A DNA stretch of 18,774 bases from an uncultured Bacteroidota bacterium (GCA_937952445.1 CALGAA010000193.1:1-18774), one strand, 5' to 3'; shown: positions 1 through 7,873, numbered from the stretch's first letter. Numbers and translations: made by a program. Notes: a model not told the origin generated them from the letters alone.

Positions 1-266
1 ATTTTGAGATTGCCGATGACCTTGATATCGTATCCGGGGCTGGAGTACGATTCGATCAGTGAAATTTTCCTTTGGGATTGAAAATCGTCGCTGTGGAGTA
101 ATTTCAAATTGCTCTTATGGAGTCCAAAGGAAATGCCAAAATAATAGTTCTTGTGCTGTTTGTTTCGGTAGTTGTGGAGGCCGTCCCGAGACTGGCTCAT
201 GGCAAGTGTTCCTCCCAGGATAAAGCAAAAGACAAAGATTATTTCTTTCCTGAATATATTTGACAT
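1..266 (-). CDS. porT: PorT-like outer-membrane protein (type IX secretion), 5' part only
   Basis: Partial gene: reading leftward from ATG at 266-264 gives 88 open codons to the window edge, so only the N-terminus is present. It begins with a typical signal peptide (basic start, hydrophobic core around residues 9-22, end near AMSQ). A stretch starting YYFGISFGLHKSNLKL follows, then SSPGYDIKVIGNLK, which resembles the first beta-strands of PorT family barrels. PorT is an outer-membrane component of the type IX secretion system, which exports gliding and cell-surface proteins in Bacteroidota. The gene start overlaps the end of the upstream methyltransferase gene by 28 bp, so the two are almost certainly co-transcribed. 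The link to PorT rests on motif resemblance and on this ubiE-porT order, which I recall from other Bacteroidota. Another PorT-like barrel is possible, because most of the protein lies outside the window. Confidence 0.75.
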   Translation of the reverse strand, partial: MSNIFRKEIIFVFCFILGGTLAMSQSRDGLHNYRNKQHKNYYFGISFGLHKSNLKLLHSDDFQSQRKISLIESYSSPGYDIKVIGNLK

Positions 267-982
267 ATACCTAACGTGAGTTCTGTAGAATGAACGTCAT
301 TAAAGCCAACTTCTTGCAATTTTGCGAGAAACTTTTCACCATCGGGGAAGGCCTGGACAGACTCGTATAGATACTGATAGGCTTTCGGATCACCAGATCG
401 GATCCGTCCGATCAGGGGTAGGATATTCTGGAAATAAAAATTGTAGGCCTGTTTAATCGGAAAAATGCGGGGTTTTGAAAATTCCAGGATGTACACATAT
501 CCGCCCGGACGGGTTACGCGGTGCATTTCAGCCAATCCTTTTTCCAGGCTCTCAAAATTTCTGACACCAAAGGAAGCAGTGACCACATCATAAGAATTGT
601 CCTCCATGCTCATATCTTCAGCATCTTCGACAAACAAGCTGATTCGTTCATTCAATTGTGCTTTCGCCACTTTTTTGGCGGCGATATCGAGCATTTTTTG
701 AGAAATGTCCGTTCCGTCAATGGAAACCTGAGCATCTTTTTGGGCGAGGGTTATAGCCACATCGCCTGTACCGGTTGCGACATCCAGGACTTTTGTGGGA
801 TCATGAGAAATTATTTTATCGGTCAGCTTACGTCGCCAGGTGACATCGAACCGAGCTGAAAGCAGGCGGTTAAGAAAATCATAACCACCCGCAATGTTGT
901 CAAACATCTTCCGGATTTGCTCTTTTTTCCCTCCTTCGTCTTCGTGGTATGGTTTGATTTTCTCTGAATTGTTGGTCTTCAT
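239..982 (-). CDS. ubiE: Demethylmenaquinone methyltransferase (UbiE/MenG)
   Basis: SAM-dependent C-methyltransferase for the last step of menaquinone synthesis (demethylmenaquinone to menaquinone), cytosolic or membrane-associated. The product is 247 residues from the chosen start, near the usual 230-250. Visible motifs are the family opening KMFDNIAGGYDFLNRLLS (about 26-43), SAM motif I VLDVATGTGD (65-74), TDISQKMLDIA (91-101), SFGVRNF, and HRVTRPGGYVYILEFSKP. The reading frame is open up to a TTG at 1036. I chose ATG at 982 because a promoter -7 box (1020-1013) sits inside that extension and would place the transcript start just ahead of 982. The gene diverges from gyrA and overlaps the downstream porT-like gene by 28 bp. 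Function is secure. A role in menaquinone rather than ubiquinone synthesis is inferred from the Bacteroidota setting. Confidence 0.93.
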   Translation of the reverse strand: MKTNNSEKIKPYHEDEGGKKEQIRKMFDNIAGGYDFLNRLLSARFDVTWRRKLTDKIISHDPTKVLDVATGTGDVAITLAQKDAQVSIDGTDISQKMLDIAAKKVAKAQLNERISLFVEDAEDMSMEDNSYDVVTASFGVRNFESLEKGLAEMHRVTRPGGYVYILEFSKPRIFPIKQAYNFYFQNILPLIGRIRSGDPKAYQYLYESVQAFPDGEKFLAKLQEVGFNDVHSTELTLGICQIYSGKK

Positions 983-1012
983 AACGTGTGTTGCCTGGTT
1001 CGAGTGTTGCGG

Positions 1013-1041
1013 CAAAAATACATGAATTGTGGACAATTCAA
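1013..1041 (-). promoter_or_regulatory. Predicted promoter of ubiE with internal palindrome
   Basis: On the minus strand TTG (1041-1039), 18 bases, then TATTTTTG (1020-1013) match the Bacteroidota pattern TTG-N17-23-TAnnTTTG. The spacer contains GAATTGTGGACAATTC at 1024-1039, a perfect inverted repeat with 7-base arms and a 2-base centre, which could be an operator. Prediction from sequence only. Confidence 0.5.
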
Positions 1042-1076
1042 TTTGATATCCGCTACTAAATCCTATATAATTTTAA

Positions 1077-1084
1077 TACATTTG
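1077..1084 (+). promoter_or_regulatory. Predicted -7 promoter box of gyrA
   Basis: TACATTTG matches the Bacteroidota TAnnTTTG box exactly and lies 32 bases ahead of the gyrA ATG, which would give a leader of about 25-28 bases. I see no good TTG at the expected -33 distance, so the support is the -7 box and its placement. Confidence 0.45.
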
Positions 1085-1116
1085 CAGCGCTTTACAAAAA
1101 TCTTAGATTGAAATAA

Positions 1117-3612
1117 ATGTCAGAGCAAAACATTATCCCGATCAACATCGAGGAAGAAATGAAGTCGGCTTACATCGATTATTCGATGTCGGTCATTGTG
1201 TCCAGGGCCTTGCCGGACGTGCGAGATGGGTTAAAACCTGTCCACCGACGGATTTTATATGCGATGCAGGATTTGGGATTGGCTTACAATAAACCCCACC
1301 GGAAATCGGCCAGGGTCGTTGGAGAGGTACTCGGAAAATATCATCCGCATGGTGATTCTTCGGTATACGAAGCGATGGTGCGGATGGCTCAGGATTGGTC
1401 ATTGCGTTATCCTTTGGTTGACGGTCAGGGTAACTTTGGTCACGTGGATGGTGACCGGGCCGCAGCAATGCGGTATACCGAAGCCCGGTTAGCCCGGTTA
1501 GCCGATGAACTCCTCGGAGATATTAAAAAAGACACCGTAGATTTTCAGTTCAATTTTGACGATTCCCTGCAGGAACCGGTGGTATTGCCCGCTGCTTTCC
1601 CCAACCTCCTGGTAAATGGAGCTTCAGGTATTGCGGTAGGGATGGCGACCAATATGCTGCCTCACAATATGTCTGAGGTGATCGATGGATGTGTCGCAAC
1701 GATTCAGAACCCCGAGATAGATACAGAAGGGTTGATGGAGTATATAAAAGGCCCCGATTTTCCAACCGGTGGCATAATATACGGAGTCGAAGGTGTCAAA
1801 GAAGCATTTGAGACGGGTCGTGGACGGGTCGTTCTCAGGGCGAAATCTGAAATTATCGTTGACAACAATGGTCGTGAGACCATCATCATTACCGAAATTC
1901 CGTTCCAGGTCAATAAGAGCACCCTCCTCATCAAAATGAGTGAACTTAAAAGGGATGAAAAGGTACCTGGAATTTCGGAGATTAGGGATGAATCTGACCG
2001 GGAAGGCATTCGCATAGTTATCGAAGTAAAGCGGGACGCCATGGCACAGGTTGTCCTTAGTAAGCTATATAAATACAGTCAGCTCCAGACTTCATATGGG
2101 GTGAACAACGTAGCTTTAGTAAAAGGAAGACCACACACCCTTTCCCTTAAAGAATTGATTCAGGAATTCATAGAATTCCGGATTGAAGTTATCGTTCGGC
2201 GTACGCAGTTTGATTTGCGCAAAGCCGAAGAACGGGCACATATCGTCGAAGGTCTGATCATCGCGGTGGACAACATTGATGAGGTCATTCGCATTATTCG
2301 AGGTTCCAATACGGTCGATGAAGCCCGGGAGCGGTTGATAGAACGTTTCTCGTTCTCTGAAGCACAGGCCAAAGCCATTCTTGACCTACGGCTTCAGAAA
2401 TTAACCGGCCTGGAGATTGATAAATTGCGGGCGGAATACGATGAATTAATGAAGAACATCGCGTATTATAAAGAAGTTCTGGCAAGTATTGATCTTCAAA
2501 AACAAATCATCGTCGATGAACTTTTGGCGTTAAAAGAACAGTACGGTGACGAGCGCAGAACCGAAATCCGATATGCCGATGGTGAAATCAGCATTGAAGA
2601 TCTCATCCCCAATGAAGAAATGATCGTGTCGATATCTCATCTGGGATACATCAAACGAACGAAATCTGATGAATACAAAGTTCAGGGACGGGGAGGCAAA
2701 GGTTCTAAAGGATCCAGAACGCGTGATACGGATTTTGTAGAACATGTACTTGTCGCAGACGCCCACAATTATCTGTTGTTGTTCACAGAACAAGGCAGGT
2801 GCTACTGGCTCCGGGTATTTGAAATTCCAGAAGCCAGCCGGAATGCGACAGGACGGGTTATCCAGAATATCCTTCAAATTCCCAAGGATGACAGCGTGAA
2901 GGCGTATATTATTGTCGATGACCTCACGGATGAGGAATTTCTCGAAAATCACTATATTGTGTTTAGTACCCAAAAGGGGATGATCAAAAAGACGTCTTTA
3001 AAAGATTATTCACGCCCCAGGGTAACCGGAATTAATGCCATCACCATCAATGAGGGAGATCAATTGATCGAGGCTAAATTGACCAATGGCACCAACGAAA
3101 TACTGCTCGCCAATCGCAATGGTCGGGCGATTCGGTTCAATGAACGCACCGTTCGGTCGATGGGTCGAAATGCAGCAGGTGTTCGTGGAATCCGATTGGA
3201 CGATGATGACGACAAAGTGGTCGGAATGGTTTGCATCGATGAATCGGAGACTGATACAACAATCCTGGTTGTTTCAGAAAAAGGGAACGGAAAACGTAGC
3301 CCATTAGAAGAGTACAGAATTACGAACAGAGGGGGTAAAGGGGTCAAAACGATGAACATTAACGAGAAGACCGGACCATTGATCGGAATCAAAGGAGTCA
3401 ATGATGATGATCATCTCGTTATTACGAACAAGTCAGGATTGACCATCCGGATGGATATTTCCAAAATTCGGGTCATGGGCCGTGCTACGCAAGGTGTACG
3501 ATTGATTTCACTCAATCAGAACGACGCCATCGCTGATATCACCGTAATTAAAGGTGGAACGGAAGGGGATGATGACATCGAGGAAGCGCTCCCAATGGAC
3601 GAAGAAGAATGA
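1117..3612 (+). CDS. gyrA: DNA gyrase subunit A
   Basis: Breaks and rejoins DNA as the A subunit of the A2B2 type II topoisomerase that introduces negative supercoils using ATP hydrolysed by GyrB. Length 831 residues, within the family range. The N-terminal part shows YIDYSMSVIVSRALPDVRDG, the winged-helix stretch HPHGDSSVYEAMVRMAQDW, and the active-site tyrosine Y120 in RYTEARL (E. coli Y122). The quinolone-pocket positions are S81 (E. coli S83) and E85 (E. coli D87). Beta-pinwheel repeats start near residue 500. The GyrA box QGRGGKG at 523-529 separates it from ParC, and a second box-like NRGGKG lies at 737-742. The tail is strongly acidic. It starts at ATG 1117, divergent from ubiE, with 100 bases to the next gene and no clear terminator between them. 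Confidence 0.97.
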   Translation: MSEQNIIPINIEEEMKSAYIDYSMSVIVSRALPDVRDGLKPVHRRILYAMQDLGLAYNKPHRKSARVVGEVLGKYHPHGDSSVYEAMVRMAQDWSLRYPLVDGQGNFGHVDGDRAAAMRYTEARLARLADELLGDIKKDTVDFQFNFDDSLQEPVVLPAAFPNLLVNGASGIAVGMATNMLPHNMSEVIDGCVATIQNPEIDTEGLMEYIKGPDFPTGGIIYGVEGVKEAFETGRGRVVLRAKSEIIVDNNGRETIIITEIPFQVNKSTLLIKMSELKRDEKVPGISEIRDESDREGIRIVIEVKRDAMAQVVLSKLYKYSQLQTSYGVNNVALVKGRPHTLSLKELIQEFIEFRIEVIVRRTQFDLRKAEERAHIVEGLIIAVDNIDEVIRIIRGSNTVDEARERLIERFSFSEAQAKAILDLRLQKLTGLEIDKLRAEYDELMKNIAYYKEVLASIDLQKQIIVDELLALKEQYGDERRTEIRYADGEISIEDLIPNEEMIVSISHLGYIKRTKSDEYKVQGRGGKGSKGSRTRDTDFVEHVLVADAHNYLLLFTEQGRCYWLRVFEIPEASRNATGRVIQNILQIPKDDSVKAYIIVDDLTDEEFLENHYIVFSTQKGMIKKTSLKDYSRPRVTGINAITINEGDQLIEAKLTNGTNEILLANRNGRAIRFNERTVRSMGRNAAGVRGIRLDDDDDKVVGMVCIDESETDTTILVVSEKGNGKRSPLEEYRITNRGGKGVKTMNINEKTGPLIGIKGVNDDDHLVITNKSGLTIRMDISKIRVMGRATQGVRLISLNQNDAIADITVIKGGTEGDDDIEEALPMDEEE

Positions 3613-3712
3613 TTTTTAACATTCGGGTAGAAATATCTTAACACATATAAAATAATTATTGTTATATTTCATTAGTCTAATAGATGAATTTACACACAAA
3701 TAGTACATACCA

Positions 3713-5035
3713 ATGAGAAAAGTTATAATCATTGCTTTATTAGCAATTTTCGGAACTGCCACTCTATCCGCTCAGGATAACCCCAAGCGTACCTTTCGAC
3801 AGGCCAAAAGGAGTTTGAGCGCATTCGAACTGGATAATTCCAAAGTTGATGAATTGAATCAGGCTGTTGAACTTATCATGTATACGGCCAAGGATGAGAA
3901 AATGAAAACAGATCCTGAGGTCTGGAATGTAATGGGAGATATCTATAGTGCATATCTGGAGCTGGATTACAAAAACAGCCTGATGGATGAAAATTACAAA
4001 CCGCAATATCTTCAGGAAGCCAATAAAGCCTACATGGCCTACAAAAAAGGGTATGAAGTCGCTGAGAAATCAAGGGATCAGGATGATGCACTTGCCGGCA
4101 TGGCTGGTTTGATACAATCCATGAGCAATTCCGGTATTACCGTGTTACAAGCTGGTGACCAAATGGGCGCCTACAACATTTTCCGAAATGTGCTCGACAT
4201 CCACGAATTGCTGCAGGAGCATGAAAAGGATAGTCCACTCAACGACCCGGAAGCTATGAACAATCAGCTTTTTTTAGCCGGATATGCGGCGTTGTTAGCT
4301 GAACAGTATGAATTAGCCAAACCTTATTATGAGCAATTGAAGGCGAATGATTATGATGATCCGAGTTTGTACGAAGGATTGTTTAAGATCAAATCACAGG
4401 AAGACCCGGAGGGCGCAGAAGCCATCCTGTCTGAAGGACGGGAGAAATACCCGGATGATTTGTCTTTGTTGTATGCTGAAATCAACGCTGCCTTAAAAAA
4501 CAATGAAATCGCTTCTCTTGAAAGCAAATTAAAAGAGGCCATCAATAAAGACCCCAATAACGTGTCTTTGTATACGACTACAGGTTCAGTATATGACCGA
4601 TTGTTTCAGGAAATGATGGACGCGGATACCGTCAAAGCCAATATGTATTTTGATAGCGCCAAGGTATATTTTGAAAAAGCTTTGGAACTTAATCCGGACA
4701 ATGTCGATGCAATTTACAGTATCGGAGCTTTGTATTACAATAAGGCTGCTCAGGGTACGCAAGAACTTCAAGCCCTTGCAGATGACCTTACCGCTGCCGG
4801 TATGAAAAAATACGACGCTAAGAAATTGGAAGTAGATCAAATATTTGACAAAGCACTTCCATATTTTCAGAAAGCTGAACGGGTGAATCCAAGTGATCGT
4901 AACACCTTGATTGCATTGAAGGAAATATATGCGCGTAAAAACAAAATGGATATAGCCGATGAATTTACACGAAGATTGGAAACGGTCGAATCGGGAGGTA
5001 CAGTGAATTCATCGTATTTTGAACAAAACCAATAA
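3713..5035 (+). CDS. Secreted tetratricopeptide-repeat protein
   Basis: A 440-residue protein of unknown specific role. It opens with a clear signal peptide (MRKVIIIALLAIFGTATLSAQ, cut near residue 20-21), so it should act in the periplasm; there is no lipobox. The rest is helical with TPR-like units: WNVMGDIYSAYLEL near 70, LFLAGYAALLAEQYELAKPYYEQL near 185-208, and the best match AKVYFEKALELNPDNVDAIYSIGALYYNKA near 318-347. The last is followed by a further KALPYFQKAERVNPSD unit near 380. Such repeats usually bind protein partners. The gene follows gyrA in the same direction after 100 bases and ends just before a strong terminator, so it is its own unit or read through from gyrA. A TPR protein after gyrA is, as I recall, seen in other Bacteroidota. 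The TPR call is good; the function is unknown. Confidence 0.85.
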   Translation: MRKVIIIALLAIFGTATLSAQDNPKRTFRQAKRSLSAFELDNSKVDELNQAVELIMYTAKDEKMKTDPEVWNVMGDIYSAYLELDYKNSLMDENYKPQYLQEANKAYMAYKKGYEVAEKSRDQDDALAGMAGLIQSMSNSGITVLQAGDQMGAYNIFRNVLDIHELLQEHEKDSPLNDPEAMNNQLFLAGYAALLAEQYELAKPYYEQLKANDYDDPSLYEGLFKIKSQEDPEGAEAILSEGREKYPDDLSLLYAEINAALKNNEIASLESKLKEAINKDPNNVSLYTTTGSVYDRLFQEMMDADTVKANMYFDSAKVYFEKALELNPDNVDAIYSIGALYYNKAAQGTQELQALADDLTAAGMKKYDAKKLEVDQIFDKALPYFQKAERVNPSDRNTLIALKEIYARKNKMDIADEFTRRLETVESGGTVNSSYFEQNQ

Positions 5036-5061
5036 AACCGTACTTTTCATTAAGATTTTTT

Positions 5062-5093
5062 ACAAAAAGCCACGAGCAATCGTGGCTTTTTGT
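5062..5093. terminator. Bidirectional intrinsic terminator
   Basis: A perfect inverted repeat has 14-base arms: ACAAAAAGCCACGA at 5062-5075 and TCGTGGCTTTTTGT at 5080-5093. They enclose the loop GCAA, a GNRA-type tetraloop. Runs of A and T on the outer stem give a T-tract in both directions. It lies 26 bases after the TPR gene stop and 34 bases ahead of the TRAP small permease, so it should separate these two units. Confidence 0.88.
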
Positions 5094-5104
5094 ATTTTGA
5101 GGAG

Positions 5105-5119
5105 CAAATCGATGATTTG
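5105..5119. promoter_or_regulatory. Palindrome ahead of the TRAP transporter genes
   Basis: CAAATC-GAT-GATTTG is a perfect inverted repeat (6-base arms, 3-base centre) ending 8 bases before the ATG of the small permease. It could be an operator, or a hairpin in the mRNA covering the ribosome-binding region. No clear promoter boxes are visible between the terminator and the ATG. Confidence 0.35.
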
Positions 5120-5127
5120 TTAATAAT

Positions 5128-5661
5128 ATGACTGCGTCCCAATTCAGAAATATTGACCGATGGTTCCTCAAGCTGGGTGAAATAGCCAGCCTTTTCACAA
5201 TCGTGCTGGTTTTTATCATCCTAATCGATGTAATCTTAAGGTATTTATTTTCCACTTCTGCCATTTGGTTAACTGAGTTGGAATGGCACATTTTCTCCAT
5301 CATATTTCTCTTTGGTACCATCTATACGCTGCAATACGATGATCATGTCCGGGTTGATGTGTGGTACACCTCAATGTCGGTTCGTCAACAATTGTGGGTA
5401 AACCTGCTGGGAACTATATTCTTTTTGTTACCATGGTGTATAGTTGTCATAAATACCTCCTTTCACTACGCTCTTCATTCCTGGGAAATGAACGAGGTAA
5501 GTGCCGACCCCGGGGGATTGGGTTATCGATACGTGATCAAATTTGCCATAACAGCATCATTCGGCTTACTCTTCTTATACGCATTCTTTTTTGCAGCGAA
5601 ATGCATCGCCAGATTGTCCAACCCGGACATTGAATTGTTTATCCAAAAACAGCAGGATTAA
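5128..5661 (+). CDS. TRAP transporter small permease (DctQ-type)
   Basis: Small membrane subunit of a tripartite ATP-independent periplasmic (TRAP) transporter, which uses an ion gradient to import organic acids or related solutes delivered by a periplasmic binding protein. The 177 residues form four hydrophobic segments, roughly 17-39, 52-69, 89-110 and 137-160. Family marks are the W-x2-E pair around 47-53, HVRVD at 73-77, E120, and DPGGLGYRYVIK at 128-138; the last is typical of the branch annotated for mannitol or chloroaromatic compounds. The stop codon touches the start of the large permease (TAA directly followed by ATG), so the two are translationally coupled. No binding-protein gene is present on either side. 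The substrate cannot be told from the sequence. Confidence 0.9.
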   Translation: MTASQFRNIDRWFLKLGEIASLFTIVLVFIILIDVILRYLFSTSAIWLTELEWHIFSIIFLFGTIYTLQYDDHVRVDVWYTSMSVRQQLWVNLLGTIFFLLPWCIVVINTSFHYALHSWEMNEVSADPGGLGYRYVIKFAITASFGLLFLYAFFFAAKCIARLSNPDIELFIQKQQD

Positions 5662-6954
5662 ATGGAATGGATTGCGTTATTGATGGTCGTCCTTGTATTT
5701 GTATTTTTAGCATTTGGATTTCCGGTAGCATTTACACTCGCAGGTGTTGGAACGATTACAGGGATACTCACCCTGGGACCTGAGTTTTTCAATTTTTTAC
5801 CGTCACGAATAATGGGTGTAATGAGCAATTACGTATTGATTGCCGTTCCCCTGTTTATCTTTATGGGTATTATGCTTGAAAAATCGGGCATAGCAGCCAC
5901 GCTATTGAAAACTATGGCTCAGGTTTTTGGTAAAATGAATGGAGGGTTAGGCGTCAGTGTCATTATTGTAGGTACATTGTTGGCGGCTTCCACCGGTATC
6001 GTGGGAGCGACTGTGGTAACGATGGGCCTGATCAGTCTGCCTACCATGCTTCAATCCCAATATAACATATCACTTGCAACCGGAATAATTGCATCTTCAG
6101 GGACTCTGGGGCAAATAATACCTCCTTCAATTGTGTTGATTTTAATCGGTACAGTACTGAATGTTCCAGTGGGAAATTTATTCTTGGGGGCTATTGTTCC
6201 CGGATTAATGATCGTTGGTTTTTATATTTTGTACGTCCTGGTGCTCGCCAAAATAAAACCGGATTTGGCTCCATCTGTGGAACGCATTGATAGCGAGCCG
6301 GTGTCAGCCAAAACTATATTGATAGCGCTAGTCATGCCGCTGTTTTTAATCGTAGCAGTTTTGGGGTCTATTTTCGCGGGGATAGCATCACCCACTGAAG
6401 CTGCAGCTGTTGGGGCGTTTGGATCCATACTTATGACCGCAATAGTTGGTCGATTTAATTGGTCGAGGCTGATTCAGGTTGGTCGCCAAACCACTCGGTT
6501 GACGACGATGGTATTTTTTATTTTAATTGGTGCTACGACATTTTCGTTGGTTTTTCGGGGTCTACATGGAGATGATTTGGTCCTGGATCTGATTCAATCA
6601 ACCCAGTTGTCCCCAACTAATCTCATGATTTTAATTCTCGGAATCGTCTTCTTACTGGGATTCTTTATAGATTTTGTTGAGATCATTTTTATCGTCGTAC
6701 CCATCATTCTGCCCATTTTGCAATCCTACAATATTGATCTATTGTGGGTTGGAATTTTACTTGGGCTAGTTCTTCAAACTTCTTTTCTGACACCGCCCTT
6801 TGGTTTTTCCCTTTTTTACCTGAAGGGAGTAGTCCCACCGGAAGTTCAAACAAAGGACCTGTACAAGGGAATAATTCCTTTTGTGCTCATACAACTTATC
6901 GTGTTGTCAATCTTGTTTTTGATTCCGGACCTTTCCCGGATTTTCATTCCGTAA
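5662..6954 (+). CDS. TRAP transporter large permease (DctM-type)
   Basis: Main transport subunit of the TRAP system, in the inner membrane with the small permease encoded just upstream. Length 430 residues, the standard size, with about a dozen hydrophobic segments. Conserved stretches include FGFPVAFTLAGVG (about 18-30), MGIMLEKSGIAATLL, NGGLGVSVIIVGTLLAASTGIVGATVVTMG, SGTLGQIIPPSIVLILIG and SPTEAAAVGAFGSI. The LGQIIPPSIVL form fits the mannitol/chloroaromatic branch of DctM. An AGGA stretch before the ATG may serve as ribosome-binding site. The last 11 bases overlap the 3' end of the convergent lipoprotein gene, which leaves no room for a separate terminator. Family identity is secure, substrate unknown. 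Confidence 0.93.
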   Translation: MEWIALLMVVLVFVFLAFGFPVAFTLAGVGTITGILTLGPEFFNFLPSRIMGVMSNYVLIAVPLFIFMGIMLEKSGIAATLLKTMAQVFGKMNGGLGVSVIIVGTLLAASTGIVGATVVTMGLISLPTMLQSQYNISLATGIIASSGTLGQIIPPSIVLILIGTVLNVPVGNLFLGAIVPGLMIVGFYILYVLVLAKIKPDLAPSVERIDSEPVSAKTILIALVMPLFLIVAVLGSIFAGIASPTEAAAVGAFGSILMTAIVGRFNWSRLIQVGRQTTRLTTMVFFILIGATTFSLVFRGLHGDDLVLDLIQSTQLSPTNLMILILGIVFLLGFFIDFVEIIFIVVPIILPILQSYNIDLLWVGILLGLVLQTSFLTPPFGFSLFYLKGVVPPEVQTKDLYKGIIPFVLIQLIVLSILFLIPDLSRIFIP

Positions 6955-7861
6955 TGGTGACGATAATTTGACGGACGCGCGGATCAACTTTTAGAAGACT
7001 GCTATTGTCACTCGATATTATTTTATCGCCAATCAGGAAAGGGTAGATGGAAATATCCCCGTTATAATCAAATGCCAGTGTTAGATGAGGGCTGAGTGTC
7101 CCGCCCTGCCAGTTTAGTGTCTTACCGGCGTAGTCCCATTGGAAACCAGTTAAATTAAAAGGAGAACCATTGATTCGCGTAACCTCTTTGATCGGTTGTC
7201 CAATATATATCCCGCTCGAAGTTTGCCATTGACCGCCTGGTTTGGAAATGGTGATTTGTCGTATGGTTTCGAAATCCTCGTTTTGCCAGTAAATCATCAA
7301 TTCATTATTGGTATTGGGGAAAATAATGGTTCCCTGTACCGATTCACCTTCCCCGACATGAAGTTTTTCTTTGATCACAGCATCCGCTCCAAGTTGCCTG
7401 ATTAACGATTCGTGTGTGGACTGTCGATTGATGACCCCAGCCCTAACTCCGGGTTCAATTATAAAATCATTGATTCCTTCTATTGACCGCGGATCAGACG
7501 ATTCCAAAATTTCGATGCCACCGCCGTACACCCAACCAGTATCTCCGTTGAAAATGATTTCGTACCAATAATAGGGTAAAGTTTCACCCCTGATCGGTAT
7601 GGATTCTGGCGAATCGGACTGATTACCTGTTAACCGAACAAATTGGTTCCGTCCTATTTGGGTTATTTCCTGGCTTTCCAGGCCATAGGCGTCCCGCATC
7701 CTTAAATTGTCGACAATAACTTTTCCGTAATAGGTTTCCTGCTCCAAATCTTCTTCATTGTCGAGCACATCCGTGGAATCATTTGAACTTATCAACTGGC
7801 AATTCGAGAACGTGAATAAAATATAAAGTATGGTAAATACTATCAGCGCTTCCCTTTTCAT
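6944..7861 (-). CDS. Probable lipoprotein with bacterial SH3 domain
   Basis: A 305-residue exported protein. The N-terminus (MKREALIVFTILYILFTFSNCQ) is a signal peptide ending at C21, a likely lipidation site, although Asn at -1 is a poor lipobox residue. Residues about 45-119 look like an SH3-type domain: YGKVIVDNLRMRDAYG, then YYWYEIIFNGDTGWVYGGGIEIL. Two related modules follow. The first is at about 139-191 (GVINRQSTHESLIRQLG, then EGESVQGTIIFP). The second is at about 219-255 (IYIGQPIKEVTRINGSPFNLTGFQWDYAG), of a kind seen in Bacteroidota lipoproteins. SH3 domains of this sort often bind cell wall or protein ligands, so a cell-envelope role is inferred. It converges on the TRAP large permease gene with an 11-bp overlap and diverges from the TerB-like gene. 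Precise function is unknown. Confidence 0.8.
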   Translation of the reverse strand: MKREALIVFTILYILFTFSNCQLISSNDSTDVLDNEEDLEQETYYGKVIVDNLRMRDAYGLESQEITQIGRNQFVRLTGNQSDSPESIPIRGETLPYYWYEIIFNGDTGWVYGGGIEILESSDPRSIEGINDFIIEPGVRAGVINRQSTHESLIRQLGADAVIKEKLHVGEGESVQGTIIFPNTNNELMIYWQNEDFETIRQITISKPGGQWQTSSGIYIGQPIKEVTRINGSPFNLTGFQWDYAGKTLNWQGGTLSPHLTLAFDYNGDISIYPFLIGDKIISSDNSSLLKVDPRVRQIIVTITE

Positions 7862-7865
7862 GTAG

Positions 7866-7873
7866 TATATTTG
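7866..7873 (+). promoter_or_regulatory. Possible -7 promoter box for the TerB-like gene
   Basis: TATATTTG matches TAnnTTTG exactly on the plus strand in the 101-base gap between divergent genes. It would give a leader of about 80 bases to the ATG at 7963. No matching TTG is visible at -33. Confidence 0.3.

Noticed and set aside
983..1036. Longer UbiE starting at TTG 1036.
   Set aside because: The added 18 residues are not family-like and contain the -7 promoter box on the DNA level.
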